The position numbers and the translations under genes were made by a program. The notes beneath the pieces are model-generated. The model did not search any database. It was not told where the DNA came from and worked only from the letters and a program-made list of their open reading frames with translations. DNA of 64,000 nucleotides from Methanoregula sp. PtaU1.Bin051 (GTDB taxonomy: Archaea > Halobacteriota > Methanomicrobia > Methanomicrobiales > Methanospirillaceae), in the NCBI GenBank assembly GCA_002067895.1, contig MVRE01000014.1:1-64000 (forward strand), in the 5' to 3' direction. This document shows positions 54,046-64,000 of this stretch, piece by piece; the first letter of the stretch is position 1, and every line of letters begins with the position of its first letter.

Positions 54046-57000
54046 ATGAGCAGGACAGACGCAGAGAAGCTGTTGCATCAGGGGATCGGGCTCTATGATC
54101 TTGGCAGGTATGCCGAAGCCATCATCATGTTCGACAAGGCGCTTGCTGCGTTCCCGAACCTTGCCAAGGCATATTACTTCAAGGGCATTGCATTATACGA
54201 CCAGGGCAGGTATGCAGAAGCGGTTGCAGCATACGACCAGGCGATCCAGATCGAACCTTCCGACATAAATGCCTGGTACAATAAGGCGGCTACACTCACC
54301 CAGATCGGCAGAATCGAGGAGGCGCTCGCGGCATGCGACCGGCTTCTTGCTATCAAGTTTGACAATGCAGAAGGCTGGATCTTAAAAGGCATCGCACTAT
54401 ACGAGCTTGGAAAGTTCAAGGAAGCCATCACGGCATACGACCATGCCCTCACCGTTGACCCCCGCCATGCCAAGGTACATTACAACAGGGGCGTTGCGCT
54501 CGCAGATCTCGGCCGGCATGTCGAAGCCATCGCCTCGTATGAGAAAGCGATCGAAATCGTGCCGACCTACGCAAGGGCATATTACAACAAGGGGATATCC
54601 CTTTTCGAGATTGGGCGGTATGACGAAGCGCTCACGGCGCTGGACCAAGCATTCGCCCTCGACCCGACCGACATCTGGGTCTGGTACTTCAAGAGTTTCA
54701 TCTATGCAAAACAGGAGAAATACGAGGATGCGGCACTCGCTGCTGACCGCTTCCTTGCCCATGAGCCAAAACAGGCCGATCTCCTGCTGATCAAGGGGAT
54801 AGCGGATTACAAGAGGGGCCAGCTCGCCGATGCCGTAGCGACGCTAAATCTTGCGCTCGAGGTCAACCCGAAACTTACCGATGCATGGCTGTACAAGGGT
54901 CTGTGCGAAAGCCAGAGCGGCCGGTTCGACGATGCCGTTTTTGCCTTTAACAAGGCAGCGGAGATCAACCCGGAAAACGCTCAGGTTCTGTTCCAGCGTG
55001 GTATCGCCCGTGCCGCTCAGAAGAAATACCGGGAATCCGTTGCCGATTTCGATGCCGCCCTGGCAATCGAGCCGGACAACCCGGTCATCCTCCTGAAAAA
55101 AGGGATGGCGTGCGTACGAATCCACCGGTACGAGGACGCCCTTGACGCCCTGAACCGTTCCCTGCAGCTGAAGCCTGACGATGCACATTCGTTTTATTTA
55201 AAGGGCATCGCCCTCACCCGGCTCGGGCGCCATGCTGAGGCAATTGAGTCCTTCGAACAGGCGCTTGAAACGGATCCCGACTGTGCCATGGCCGCATACC
55301 AGCAGGGGGTCTGCTATACAAGCCTCAGGAAATTCGGCGATGCCATCAAGGCCTTCGATCGTGCCGCTGCGATCCGCCCCACGTTCTCCCTCGCTGTATA
55401 CCATAAGGGGTTTGCCCTTTCACGAATCGGCAGGAACGATGAGGCCATCACAGAATTCGATCGCACGATCGCACTAGACCCTGAATACGCGCCTGCGTAC
55501 CACCAGAAGGGCGTAATCCTTTCAAAACTGAAACGCTACCCGGAAGCCATCAACGCTTTCGAGCGGAGTATCGCGATCAAACCAGCTTATGCACAGGCAT
55601 ACTACGACAAGGCTCTGGCGCTGGTCGCGCTCGAAAAATACGGCGAGGCCGTCGAAGTCTTCGATCAGGCTCTCCTGATCAACAGGAATTACGTAAATGC
55701 CCACCTGAATAGGGGGCTTGCATTGCTGGCTCTCCACCGGATCGATGAAGCAATCGTTTCGCTCGATCACGTGCTCGAAATCGAGCCCGAGCACGAACAG
55801 GCCCTAACAAGCAAGGCAAAGGCGCTCGTAGCGCTCGAGCGTTATGACGACGCTGTGAAGGTCTACGAGGCGCTGCTCAGGATATCGCCATCGGCAGTAA
55901 ATATCCTCTATGAGAGGGGTAAAGCCTTAATCCGGCTCCACCGTTTTACGGAAGCCGTCGAAGCGCTCAACAGCGCTCTTGAACAGAACCCCGCCCTGAC
56001 AGATGGCTGGCTGTACAAAGGGATCGCCCTTGCAGGTGAGGGGTTCCACAAGGAAGCCCTCGATGCCTATGACAAGGCCATCCGGATCAACCCTTCCCTT
56101 TCCGAGGCTATTGCAAGGAAAGGGATCTCATTCATCCGGATGGATGAATACGACGAAGCTGTCGCGGCAATCAACCATGCACTCGAACTCAACCCCAATG
56201 ACGACCGTGCATGGTGCTACAAGGGGTTTGCGCTCATCCGGCTGGAACGGTTCGATGAAGCGGTCCGGGCCTTCGACAAAGCGATCGAGATCAACCGCAG
56301 GTGCGTCCATGCCTATTTCGAGAAAGGCAACGCTCTCACCCGGCTCGGGCGCCAGCTCGAGGCCGTCGTCTCCTATGACAAAGCGCTTGAGATCGACCCG
56401 GAGAACGCAAAAGTATATTTCCAGAAAGGCGTTGCCCTCGCACAGAAAGAGCGGTACGACGAAGCGATCTCGGCATTCGAGGCTGCCCTCGAACGGGATC
56501 CCCGTAATGCACAGGGACTGTACTACCTTGGTATCGCGCTCGCCGGACGGGAGCGTTATGCGGAGGCCATCGAGGTCTTCAAGAAATCCTTATCGCTGGT
56601 CCCAGATGACGCCCAGGCATTCTATTACGAGGGCATTGCCCACATCCAGTGCGGCCAGTTCAACGAGGCTGTAAAAGCGTTCGATGCTGCAATCCTGCTC
56701 GAACCATCCCATGCGATGGCGTACTATTACAAGGGGATAGCACTGATCCAGGCGTTGGAATATACGTATGCTATTGAATCGCTTGCGAAGGCTGTAGAGA
56801 TCGACCCGACGGTCACCGATTCATGGATGTACCGCGGCATCGCATTGTTCCAGCTCGAAAAATACGGGGAGGCGATCGAGGCGTTCGACCGCCACCTTGC
56901 TGCAAACCCTTCATCGGCTGATTCGCTGATGTACCGGGGCAATGCCCTGATGAAGACATCCCGGTTTACCGAGGCTGCCGATACATTCGACCGCGTGCTC

Positions 57001-60000
57001 ACGCTCAATCCTGCAAACGTCGATGCATGGCTGGAAAAGGGCAACGCTCTCTACAATGCAGGCATAAAACAGGATGCGCTGGTGGCGTATACCAAGTCCC
57101 TGGAAGTGGATCCCAATCGTGCCGAGGCGTGGACACTGAAAGGCAATACCCTGTATGAAATCGGCAGGCTCCAGGATGCAGTCGGGGCCTACAATAAAGC
57201 CCTTGATCTCAACCCGTCTCTCGAGGAGGTCTGGATGCGGAGGGGGGATGCCCTCAACGAACTTGGAAAGACGGCGGAAGCGGTCAGTTCATACCAGAAA
57301 TCGTTAAATATCGACCCGGACCAGGTGCCTGTCTGGGTCAGGAAAGGCCGCGCCCTCTTTGTTCTCGGGAGGTACCAGGACGCCATCGATGCGCTGGATA
57401 ACGCGATTGCGCTCGACCAGCGGAATATCGACGCATTTTATTTCAAGGCGCTCGCTCTCGAAAAGATAAACCGTAACGATGATGCGATCCGCGTCTTCGA
57501 GCTCCTGCTGGAATTCGATCCCGCTTTTGCGAAAGCCCATTACCACCGTGGAACGCTGCTCATGTACGCAGGAAGGCAGCGGGATGCCATCGCCGCATTC
57601 GATTCCGCAATCGCGATCGAGCCAGACTGTGCCCCTGCATGGTACTTCAGAGGCAGGGCTCTTTCAGATACCGGCAGGTTTCAGGATGCCCTCGATGCCT
57701 TCAACCGGGCCATTGAAACCGACCCCAATTACACCGACGCATATTACCATAAAGGGTTCGCGCTCGTCAAGCTGGGAAAGTATACCGAGGCGATCGAATC
57801 GTTTGATACCAACCTGACGCGGGACCCGGGCAACGCCATGGGTCATTTCTACAAGGGATTCGTGCTTGCAAAACTCCAGCAGTACGATGATGCGCTTGCA
57901 GCTTTCGACCGTGCGCTTACCTATAGTCCGGACAACCCGCTGACTCAGTACCATCGCGGCAGAACGCTTTCGGATCTCGGGAGGCACAGCGAGGCTGTTA
58001 CCGCTTTCGAGAAGACTCTTGCACAGAAGCCCGGTTACACGGATGCACGGATGCGCATGGGGATCTCGCTGTACCAGCTTGGCCGATACCAGGAGTCGAT
58101 AGCTGCATTTGATGCAGTGCTCGATACGAACGTGAATAATTTCCATGCCTATTACCAGAAAGGGCTTGCCCTTTACTGCCTCGGGCAGTATGCCGAAGCG
58201 CTCGATGCTTTCGACAGGGCGCTGGAGATCGACTCCGGTTATACAGATGCATATTTCCAGAAGGGGCTCACGCTTATCGCACTCGAGCAGTATCCCGAAG
58301 CGATCTCGCCGCTCACACACACGATCGGGCTTGACCCGGGCCGCGCCATGGCGCATTACTATCTCGGCATTGCGTATGAAAGGAAAGGAGAGTTTGAATC
58401 AGCGGTCAGCGCCTTGAACCGTGCTGTCGCACTCATGCCGAAATACGCACCGGCACGGTACGAGAAAGGACGCTGTCTGATAACGCTCGGACTGACGACG
58501 GACGCCATCGAAGCCTTTGAAAACACCCTTGAACTGGACCCGGCACATGCCGATGCAGCGCTCCAGAAAGGACTTGCCCTGTACGGTCTCGGGCGGTACG
58601 AGGAAGCGCTCGTGGCATACGATCATGCGATCGATATTAACAGAACTTCAGCACCTGCATGGTACCACAAGGGTGTTGCCCTGTGTGCAGTCGAACAGTA
58701 TGAAAAGGCTGTCGATGCTTTTGATACCTCGCTGCAATATGATGAGGCAAACCCCGAGGCATATTTCGAAAAGGGCATCGCCCAGATCCACCTGAACCGG
58801 CACCGGGAAGCAATAGAGTCGTTCGACAGGGTGCTTGCGATAGTCCCCCACTATGCGAAGGCGTTCTTCCATAAAGGTATAGCACTCTATTCGTGCGGGA
58901 TGTTCAACGAGGCAGTCCTTGCGTTTAATATAGCATTGGAGATCGATCCGTCCGATGCAAAAGCTGCCTTCTACAAAGGGCTCTCCTTTGCCAGTCTCGA
59001 AGACCATCCCTCTGCCATCTTGGCTTTTGGCGAATCCCTGTCCCTTGACCCTGATAAGGCGGAGACCCGGTTCAACAAAGGATTATCGCTTGCTGCGCTC
59101 GCTCGGCATAACGAGGCGATTGCAGAGTTCGATGCGGCGATCTCAATTGACCCGGGTTACACCGATGCCATCTACAACCGCGCGCTTTCGCTCGCCGAAA
59201 TCGGGTCCTTTGCCGATGCCATCGAGGCATTAAACAAAGTCCTTGAAAAGAACCCGAAACTCGCCAATGGCTGGGTGATCCGCGGGATCTGCCTTGCATC
59301 TCTCGAGAGGCACCAGGATGCACTCCTCTCGTACGGGAATGCACTGGAGATTGATGCCGGGAATCCGCATACATGGTATTACACCGGAAAAGCCCACCTT
59401 GCGCTGAATAATCCGGAAGATGCAATAAAAGCATTTGACCGTGCCATCGCGCTTGACCCGGAATTTGGCGAGGCGCATTTCCGGAGAGGCATGGCCCTTT
59501 TCATCATGAAGGAGTACGAGAAGGCAGCCGATGCATATGCTGAAGCCCAGATCCGCATGCCCGAAGACCCTGATGTCAGCATCCAGCGGGGGCGGGCTCT
59601 CCTCCATCTTGGCAAAACCGATGTGGCGTTGCAGGCATTCGATGCAGTAATTGCTCGGGACACGTCAAACGTGCAGGCGCTGTACTGGCGGGCACGGGCG
59701 TTCGACAGAATGGGGGACGGTAAGAAAGCTGTCGCGGCATACACAAGGGTACTGAAAACGAGTCCGGACTGCAGCCGCGCGTACTATTACAAGGGACGTG
59801 CCCTTGCCGGTATGGGACAGCATGCCCCGGCTATCGACGCCTACCGGCATGCACTGGAAATCGAGCCGTCTTCTGCGAGAGGCTGGATCGCTCAGGGTGT
59901 ATCCCTCTTTGCCCTGTCCCGGTTTGAGGATGCGGTACGTTCGTTCGAGTCGGCCCTCTCTATTGACCCGCATGATGTTCAGGCAGCACTCCTCAGGGGA

Positions 60001-63000
60001 CGGTGTCTCAACCGCCTCGAACGGTATGAGGAAGCGATACCTGCATTCGACACGGCGATCGCCAATGATTCCGGTAACGGCGATGCGTTTTATGGCAAAG
60101 GTCTTGCTCTATTCCACCTCGGGAAGTACCGGGATGCGATCATGGCATTTGACAGGGCTCTTGGCGTTGTACCCGAATGTGCCCAGGCCCACTACCACCG
60201 CGGACTGGCACTGTCGGAAATCGGCGAATATGTTAAGGCGTGCGAGGCATTCGGGCAGTCCCTGAAGTACGGGCCTGATAATCCCCGTGCATACTATGCC
60301 CAGGGAATGGTCCTTGCCCATCTCGGACAGCATGCGGAAGCCATCGCTGCATTTGACAAGGCCCTCTTGAAGAATCCCCATATGGCCCATGCATGGTACG
60401 ACCGGGGAACCGTGCTTGCCGAAACTGGTAAAGATGACGAAGCTCTGCAGTCGTTCGACCGGGCGATCGCCCTGAACCCTAACTATACGACAGCATACCA
60501 TGACAAGGGGCTTGCACTCATGCGCCTCTCACGGCCGATGGATGCGGTCCGTGCATTTGATTCTGCACTGGCCGTGGATCCACAGTTTACGGAGGTGGCA
60601 TACGATAAGGGGCTCGCCTTGTTAAAGGCCGGCAACTATGCTGCTGCAAACGATGCATTCGGATACGTCCTGGAAATGACACCGAACGATAACCGGGCAC
60701 ACTTCCAGAAAGGACGTGCGCTCGCTTTCGCGGGAAAACACGGGGATGCCATTGAATCGTTCAACCGGGCACTTGAGAACGGGCCAGCCGATCCGGCAGT
60801 CCTATTCGAGAAAGGTCGCAGTGAATCGGCACTGGGCCGGTACGAGGACGCACTCTCATCGTTCGAACGGACGCTCGCACAGGACTCCCGGAACAGTGCA
60901 GCCTTCCATGAAAAGGGAAGGGCGCTCTCCGCCCTTGGCCGCAAGGAAGATTCTGTTGAGGCTTACAATGAGGCAATCAGGCTGGACCCGGCCGATTTCA
61001 GGCATCACCTGTCCAAGGGACAGGTGTTGTATGATCTCTCCCGTTTTGATGACACAATTGCGGCCTGCGACAGCGCGCTTTCCACGGCGCCGGAAAATGC
61101 CGATGTGCACGAACTTAAGGGAAAGGCACTCTACCGCTTGAACAGATTCGAAGATGCCGTCATCTCGTTCGAGCATGCCATTGACAATGAGAGCACCCGT
61201 ACATCCCTGTGGGTATGCAAAGGACTTTCCCTCTACCGCCTTGGCAGGTTCAAGGAATCGATCGAGTCATTCTCAAAAGCGCTGAAACGGGAGCCGTCCA
61301 ACGAACGCTCGCTCATCTATCGCGGCAAAGCGTATTTCAGGCTCGGCAGGTTCAACGAGGCGCTCGGCATGTTCGAACGACTGCTCGCCCATGACGAACA
61401 GCATGCCGGTGGCTGGTACTACAAGGGATTGTCATATGAGGCACTCAACCGCCATGCCGACGCACTTGCCGCCTACAACAGTGCTCTTGGGAGCGACTCA
61501 TCCTGCGCCCCTGCATGGTTCCATAAAGGATTGATGTTACATGCCCTCGGCCAGTATGAGGAGGCCATCCTTGCGTTCGATTTCGCACTCGAGATCATGA
61601 AGGGGCATTATCCAATCCTCTTTGCCAAGGCAAAATCCCTTGCTCAGCTCTCCAGGTTCGATGATGCCCTGTCGGTTCTCGATGCTGCACTCGCTGTCGA
61701 AAACACGGATCCCCGCATCTGGATCCTGCACGGCAGTGTGCAGTACGAGGCGGGAAGGCCTGAAAATGCGATTGAGTCTTTTAACCGTGCTATTGGCCTT
61801 AAGCCAGATAGTACCACGGCCATTTACCTCAAGGGAAAGGTCCTGTCGGATATCGGGCGGACGGAGGAGGCCATTGCCTGTTACGAGCGCGTCCTAAGGA
61901 TAGATCAGTCCTGTGCCATGGCATGGTTCAGGAAAGGCGCGGCATTTGTCAGCTTGAAACAGTACGAGAATGCCGTCGGGATGTTCCGTACCGGCCTAAA
62001 CCTCAAGCCCCAGTATGCCAATGGCTGGTATGACCTCGCACTCGTGCTGTCAGAACTGAAAGACTACGACAATGCGATTGCTGCTTTCGACCATGCACTC
62101 GCCATCAACCCGAGATACACGAACGCGTATTACGACAAGGGTCTGGCACTGGCGCAGTTGAAACGACACAAGGAAGCAGTCAGTGCATTCGATGATGCAA
62201 TAGCCATCGACCGGAACTTTGCCGATGCCCATTTCAACAGGGGGCTCTCCCTTGTCCGGCTGGATCGCAGAACGGAAGCCGTCGCTGCTTTCGATACGGT
62301 GCTCTCAATCGACCCGCAGTATGCCCCGGCGGCATTCCAAAAAGGGTGCGCCCTCTACGATCTCCGGGACTATGAGCGTGCAATTGAAGCGTTCTACGAC
62401 GCAATTGCATACGATCCGTCACTTACCGATGCATACCTGCAACGCGGTCTTTCGTTCATGGCCCTCGACAAATTCAGGGATGCCATCGAATCATTTGATG
62501 TTGTCATTGATCGCGTTCCTACGTCCTACCTCGCCCACCAGCAGAAAGGGATTGCACTGCTCCGGCTCGGTATGTATGCCGATGCGGTGACTTATCTTTC
62601 AAAAGCGATCGGCATAGATGACCTGCATAGCAACGACCATTACGAGCTGGGTATCGCCCTCGGTGCCCTCGGGCGCGACGAAGATGCTGTTGTTGCATTT
62701 GACCGTGCAATAGGGCTTGATACCGTATTTGCCGATGCCCATATCAACAAGGCGTATGCACTCGAACGTCTGGGCCGGGATGCCGAGGCAATCTCATCGT
62801 TCGATGAATTCATCGCAATCAACCCGTCATTTGCCGATGCGTGGTATGACAAGGGAATGGCACTTGTCAGAATCGGAAAAGACGGAGATGCAGTTGCAGC
62901 ATTTGAACGTGCCCACCAGCTGGATCCTGCGAACGCAAAGATACTCTTCCATGCCGGGCAGGCACTCGTCCGTCTGGAGCGTGACGCCGAAGCAGTCAGC

Positions 63001-64000
63001 TTCTTTAATAAGGCCGTAACAATAGAGCCGGAGTTCCGCGAAGCTGTCCTTGACAAGGCACAAGCGCTGATGCGTCTTAACAGGTACGAAGAAGCGATCT
63101 TGGCATTCGGCCGGGTTTCTGAACTGGCCCCGGATCTTCCTGAACCATATTTCCAGCAGGGTCGTTGTTTCAACGTCCTTGAAAAGTATGCAGACGCTGT
63201 ACCCGCCTTTGATAAGTGCTTGGAGAGAGATCCTGCATTTGCCCCCGCATCGTATGAAAAAGGGATTGCTCTCTCACGTCTTGGACGTTATGAAGATGCC
63301 ATCGCTGCATTCGATGCAGCGATTGCAGCCAGGGGGGACTACGGTGAAGCATATCTTGACAAAGGGAGAGCATTATCTGCACTCGGCTGGAATGACAAGG
63401 CAACGGATGCGTTTGCGCACGCTGCTGAATATCTCGCTGGAAGTACAACGGCATTCCTTGAGAAAGGGGAATCGCTTCTCTTTAACGGCCGGTACGATGA
63501 AGCGGTCAAGGCATTCCAGGAGGTTCTCGAACTGGAACCTGATCATACCGAAGCCCTCTATCTCCTCGGGACGACATCCGTTGTCCTCCGGAAATACCAG
63601 GACGCCATCAGGACATTCGACCGGCTTCTCGCTGTCAACCCCGATAATCCCGATGCATGGTATGAGAAAGGGATCGCGCTTACCCGTCTGAAACGCCACG
63701 GGGACGCTGTTACAGCGTTCGAACAGGCAGCTGCGATCCGCCCGTCCCATTTTGATGCGCTGTACCACCGCGCAAACGCCCTCACCTCGCTGGAACGAGA
63801 TGAGGAGGCCGTTCAGGCATACGATGCTGCACTGGCAATCGACCCGTCCCATGCCCCATCGCTCCACCGGAAAGGTGCGGCGCTCCTGCGCCTGAAACGT
63901 TACCAGGATGCTGTGCGATCACTTGACAAGGCCCTTGATGCGGATCCCGAGTTCGCTGACGCCTTGTTTGACAAAGGCAGGGCGCTGTCGGCGCTCGGTA
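54046..64000 (+). CDS. Giant TPR-repeat protein, continues beyond the window
   Basis: One frame from ATG 54046 (GGAG at 54031-54034) to the window edge, 3,318 codons, with no stop found on reading the frame. After five residues it is entirely TPR. Units begin at 54061 and follow every 102 bases, giving 97 complete 34-residue repeats and part of a 98th. A typical unit is AYYFKGIALYDQGRYAEAVA, with Y4, G8, L/I11, A20, Y/F24, A27 and P32 all in place. Checks at 54175, 57643, 58663, 60397 and 63661 show whole multiples of 102 bases, so no net indel. There is no signal peptide, TM helix or other domain. Repeats are diverged, not copies. It should form a very long right-handed superhelix binding proteins or peptides in the cytoplasm. 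A catalytic or anchoring domain may lie beyond the edge. Confidence 0.95.
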   Translation, partial: MSRTDAEKLLHQGIGLYDLGRYAEAIIMFDKALAAFPNLAKAYYFKGIALYDQGRYAEAVAAYDQAIQIEPSDINAWYNKAATLTQIGRIEEALAACDRLLAIKFDNAEGWILKGIALYELGKFKEAITAYDHALTVDPRHAKVHYNRGVALADLGRHVEAIASYEKAIEIVPTYARAYYNKGISLFEIGRYDEALTALDQAFALDPTDIWVWYFKSFIYAKQEKYEDAALAADRFLAHEPKQADLLLIKGIADYKRGQLADAVATLNLALEVNPKLTDAWLYKGLCESQSGRFDDAVFAFNKAAEINPENAQVLFQRGIARAAQKKYRESVADFDAALAIEPDNPVILLKKGMACVRIHRYEDALDALNRSLQLKPDDAHSFYLKGIALTRLGRHAEAIESFEQALETDPDCAMAAYQQGVCYTSLRKFGDAIKAFDRAAAIRPTFSLAVYHKGFALSRIGRNDEAITEFDRTIALDPEYAPAYHQKGVILSKLKRYPEAINAFERSIAIKPAYAQAYYDKALALVALEKYGEAVEVFDQALLINRNYVNAHLNRGLALLALHRIDEAIVSLDHVLEIEPEHEQALTSKAKALVALERYDDAVKVYEALLRISPSAVNILYERGKALIRLHRFTEAVEALNSALEQNPALTDGWLYKGIALAGEGFHKEALDAYDKAIRINPSLSEAIARKGISFIRMDEYDEAVAAINHALELNPNDDRAWCYKGFALIRLERFDEAVRAFDKAIEINRRCVHAYFEKGNALTRLGRQLEAVVSYDKALEIDPENAKVYFQKGVALAQKERYDEAISAFEAALERDPRNAQGLYYLGIALAGRERYAEAIEVFKKSLSLVPDDAQAFYYEGIAHIQCGQFNEAVKAFDAAILLEPSHAMAYYYKGIALIQALEYTYAIESLAKAVEIDPTVTDSWMYRGIALFQLEKYGEAIEAFDRHLAANPSSADSLMYRGNALMKTSRFTEAADTFDRVLTLNPANVDAWLEKGNALYNAGIKQDALVAYTKSLEVDPNRAEAWTLKGNTLYEIGRLQDAVGAYNKALDLNPSLEEVWMRRGDALNELGKTAEAVSSYQKSLNIDPDQVPVWVRKGRALFVLGRYQDAIDALDNAIALDQRNIDAFYFKALALEKINRNDDAIRVFELLLEFDPAFAKAHYHRGTLLMYAGRQRDAIAAFDSAIAIEPDCAPAWYFRGRALSDTGRFQDALDAFNRAIETDPNYTDAYYHKGFALVKLGKYTEAIESFDTNLTRDPGNAMGHFYKGFVLAKLQQYDDALAAFDRALTYSPDNPLTQYHRGRTLSDLGRHSEAVTAFEKTLAQKPGYTDARMRMGISLYQLGRYQESIAAFDAVLDTNVNNFHAYYQKGLALYCLGQYAEALDAFDRALEIDSGYTDAYFQKGLTLIALEQYPEAISPLTHTIGLDPGRAMAHYYLGIAYERKGEFESAVSALNRAVALMPKYAPARYEKGRCLITLGLTTDAIEAFENTLELDPAHADAALQKGLALYGLGRYEEALVAYDHAIDINRTSAPAWYHKGVALCAVEQYEKAVDAFDTSLQYDEANPEAYFEKGIAQIHLNRHREAIESFDRVLAIVPHYAKAFFHKGIALYSCGMFNEAVLAFNIALEIDPSDAKAAFYKGLSFASLEDHPSAILAFGESLSLDPDKAETRFNKGLSLAALARHNEAIAEFDAAISIDPGYTDAIYNRALSLAEIGSFADAIEALNKVLEKNPKLANGWVIRGICLASLERHQDALLSYGNALEIDAGNPHTWYYTGKAHLALNNPEDAIKAFDRAIALDPEFGEAHFRRGMALFIMKEYEKAADAYAEAQIRMPEDPDVSIQRGRALLHLGKTDVALQAFDAVIARDTSNVQALYWRARAFDRMGDGKKAVAAYTRVLKTSPDCSRAYYYKGRALAGMGQHAPAIDAYRHALEIEPSSARGWIAQGVSLFALSRFEDAVRSFESALSIDPHDVQAALLRGRCLNRLERYEEAIPAFDTAIANDSGNGDAFYGKGLALFHLGKYRDAIMAFDRALGVVPECAQAHYHRGLALSEIGEYVKACEAFGQSLKYGPDNPRAYYAQGMVLAHLGQHAEAIAAFDKALLKNPHMAHAWYDRGTVLAETGKDDEALQSFDRAIALNPNYTTAYHDKGLALMRLSRPMDAVRAFDSALAVDPQFTEVAYDKGLALLKAGNYAAANDAFGYVLEMTPNDNRAHFQKGRALAFAGKHGDAIESFNRALENGPADPAVLFEKGRSESALGRYEDALSSFERTLAQDSRNSAAFHEKGRALSALGRKEDSVEAYNEAIRLDPADFRHHLSKGQVLYDLSRFDDTIAACDSALSTAPENADVHELKGKALYRLNRFEDAVISFEHAIDNESTRTSLWVCKGLSLYRLGRFKESIESFSKALKREPSNERSLIYRGKAYFRLGRFNEALGMFERLLAHDEQHAGGWYYKGLSYEALNRHADALAAYNSALGSDSSCAPAWFHKGLMLHALGQYEEAILAFDFALEIMKGHYPILFAKAKSLAQLSRFDDALSVLDAALAVENTDPRIWILHGSVQYEAGRPENAIESFNRAIGLKPDSTTAIYLKGKVLSDIGRTEEAIACYERVLRIDQSCAMAWFRKGAAFVSLKQYENAVGMFRTGLNLKPQYANGWYDLALVLSELKDYDNAIAAFDHALAINPRYTNAYYDKGLALAQLKRHKEAVSAFDDAIAIDRNFADAHFNRGLSLVRLDRRTEAVAAFDTVLSIDPQYAPAAFQKGCALYDLRDYERAIEAFYDAIAYDPSLTDAYLQRGLSFMALDKFRDAIESFDVVIDRVPTSYLAHQQKGIALLRLGMYADAVTYLSKAIGIDDLHSNDHYELGIALGALGRDEDAVVAFDRAIGLDTVFADAHINKAYALERLGRDAEAISSFDEFIAINPSFADAWYDKGMALVRIGKDGDAVAAFERAHQLDPANAKILFHAGQALVRLERDAEAVSFFNKAVTIEPEFREAVLDKAQALMRLNRYEEAILAFGRVSELAPDLPEPYFQQGRCFNVLEKYADAVPAFDKCLERDPAFAPASYEKGIALSRLGRYEDAIAAFDAAIAARGDYGEAYLDKGRALSALGWNDKATDAFAHAAEYLAGSTTAFLEKGESLLFNGRYDEAVKAFQEVLELEPDHTEALYLLGTTSVVLRKYQDAIRTFDRLLAVNPDNPDAWYEKGIALTRLKRHGDAVTAFEQAAAIRPSHFDALYHRANALTSLERDEEAVQAYDAALAIDPSHAPSLHRKGAALLRLKRYQDAVRSLDKALDADPEFADALFDKGRALSALG

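Noticed and set aside
54407-63867. Many Arg/Ser-rich or Asp/Glu-rich frames on both strands across the TPR gene
   Set aside because: They are shadows of the repeat-encoding frame, which alone is continuous and has TPR consensus throughout.

Overview
The window reads as the chromosome of a methanogenic archaeon, most likely of the order Methanomicrobiales (Methanoregula- or Methanosphaerula-like). The evidence is an archaeal-type RNase P RNA, the two archaeosine genes (tgtA and arcS), a GHMP-fold protein resembling beta-RFAP synthase of methanopterin synthesis, HypD, DUF3821 surface proteins, PEGA and zinc-ribbon membrane proteins, TATA boxes, and ribosome sites of the GGTG/GGAG type mixed with genes that look leaderless. 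Most of it is moderately GC-rich and densely coding. AT-richer or gene-poor stretches occur at the left edge (1-480), at 38.8-39.9 kb and around 48.7-49.0 kb.

Layout. 0.5-10.2 kb: surface and membrane proteins (DUF3821, zinc-ribbon/TM, PEGA, DedA), a methyltransferase, the GHMP protein with a DUF2148 partner, an acyltransferase, a thioesterase, and an FAD mutase-like protein followed by a family 2 glycosyltransferase. 10.7-23.1 kb: a transport block (Kup, PiT, CPA2 antiporter, NSS and SSS symporters, APC permease). It includes a 35-residue SSS partner, a decayed P-type ATPase and a universal stress protein split by an in-frame stop. 23.2-26.9 kb: ilvN, ilvB and a citramalate/isopropylmalate synthase in one leftward operon. 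27.9-30.8 kb: a three-gene proton-translocating transhydrogenase. 30.9-35.1 kb: arcS, tgtA, an AMMECR1 protein and RNase P RNA. 35.2-38.8 kb: a DHA2 exporter and a receiver-PAS-PAS-kinase protein. 39.9-44.6 kb: lipoproteins, a DUF3821 protein, a thioredoxin and malic enzyme. 44.9-47.6 kb: an ECF transporter with a TrpP-like substrate component. 47.7-53.8 kb: tRNA-Arg, a flavoprotein, HypD, MscS, a TIM-barrel isomerase, tRNA-Thr beside a decayed tRNA-Thr, a 54-residue membrane protein and an aminotransferase.

54.05-64.0 kb is one uninterrupted reading frame that leaves the window still open. It holds 97 complete 34-residue TPR units plus part of a 98th. At every point tested the repeats stay in exact 102-base phase, with no sign of a spacer or indel. 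This giant solenoid is the most striking object here.

A second theme is small lesions and very short genes: a P-type ATPase with a nonsense codon and a large deletion, an in-frame TGA in a stress protein, a frameshifted small membrane protein, a frameshifted zinc-ribbon relic, a degenerate tRNA, and a tgtA whose natural start position reads ACG. Two very short genes (35 and 54 codons) look intact. All functions are inferred from reading the sequence; no database search was run.
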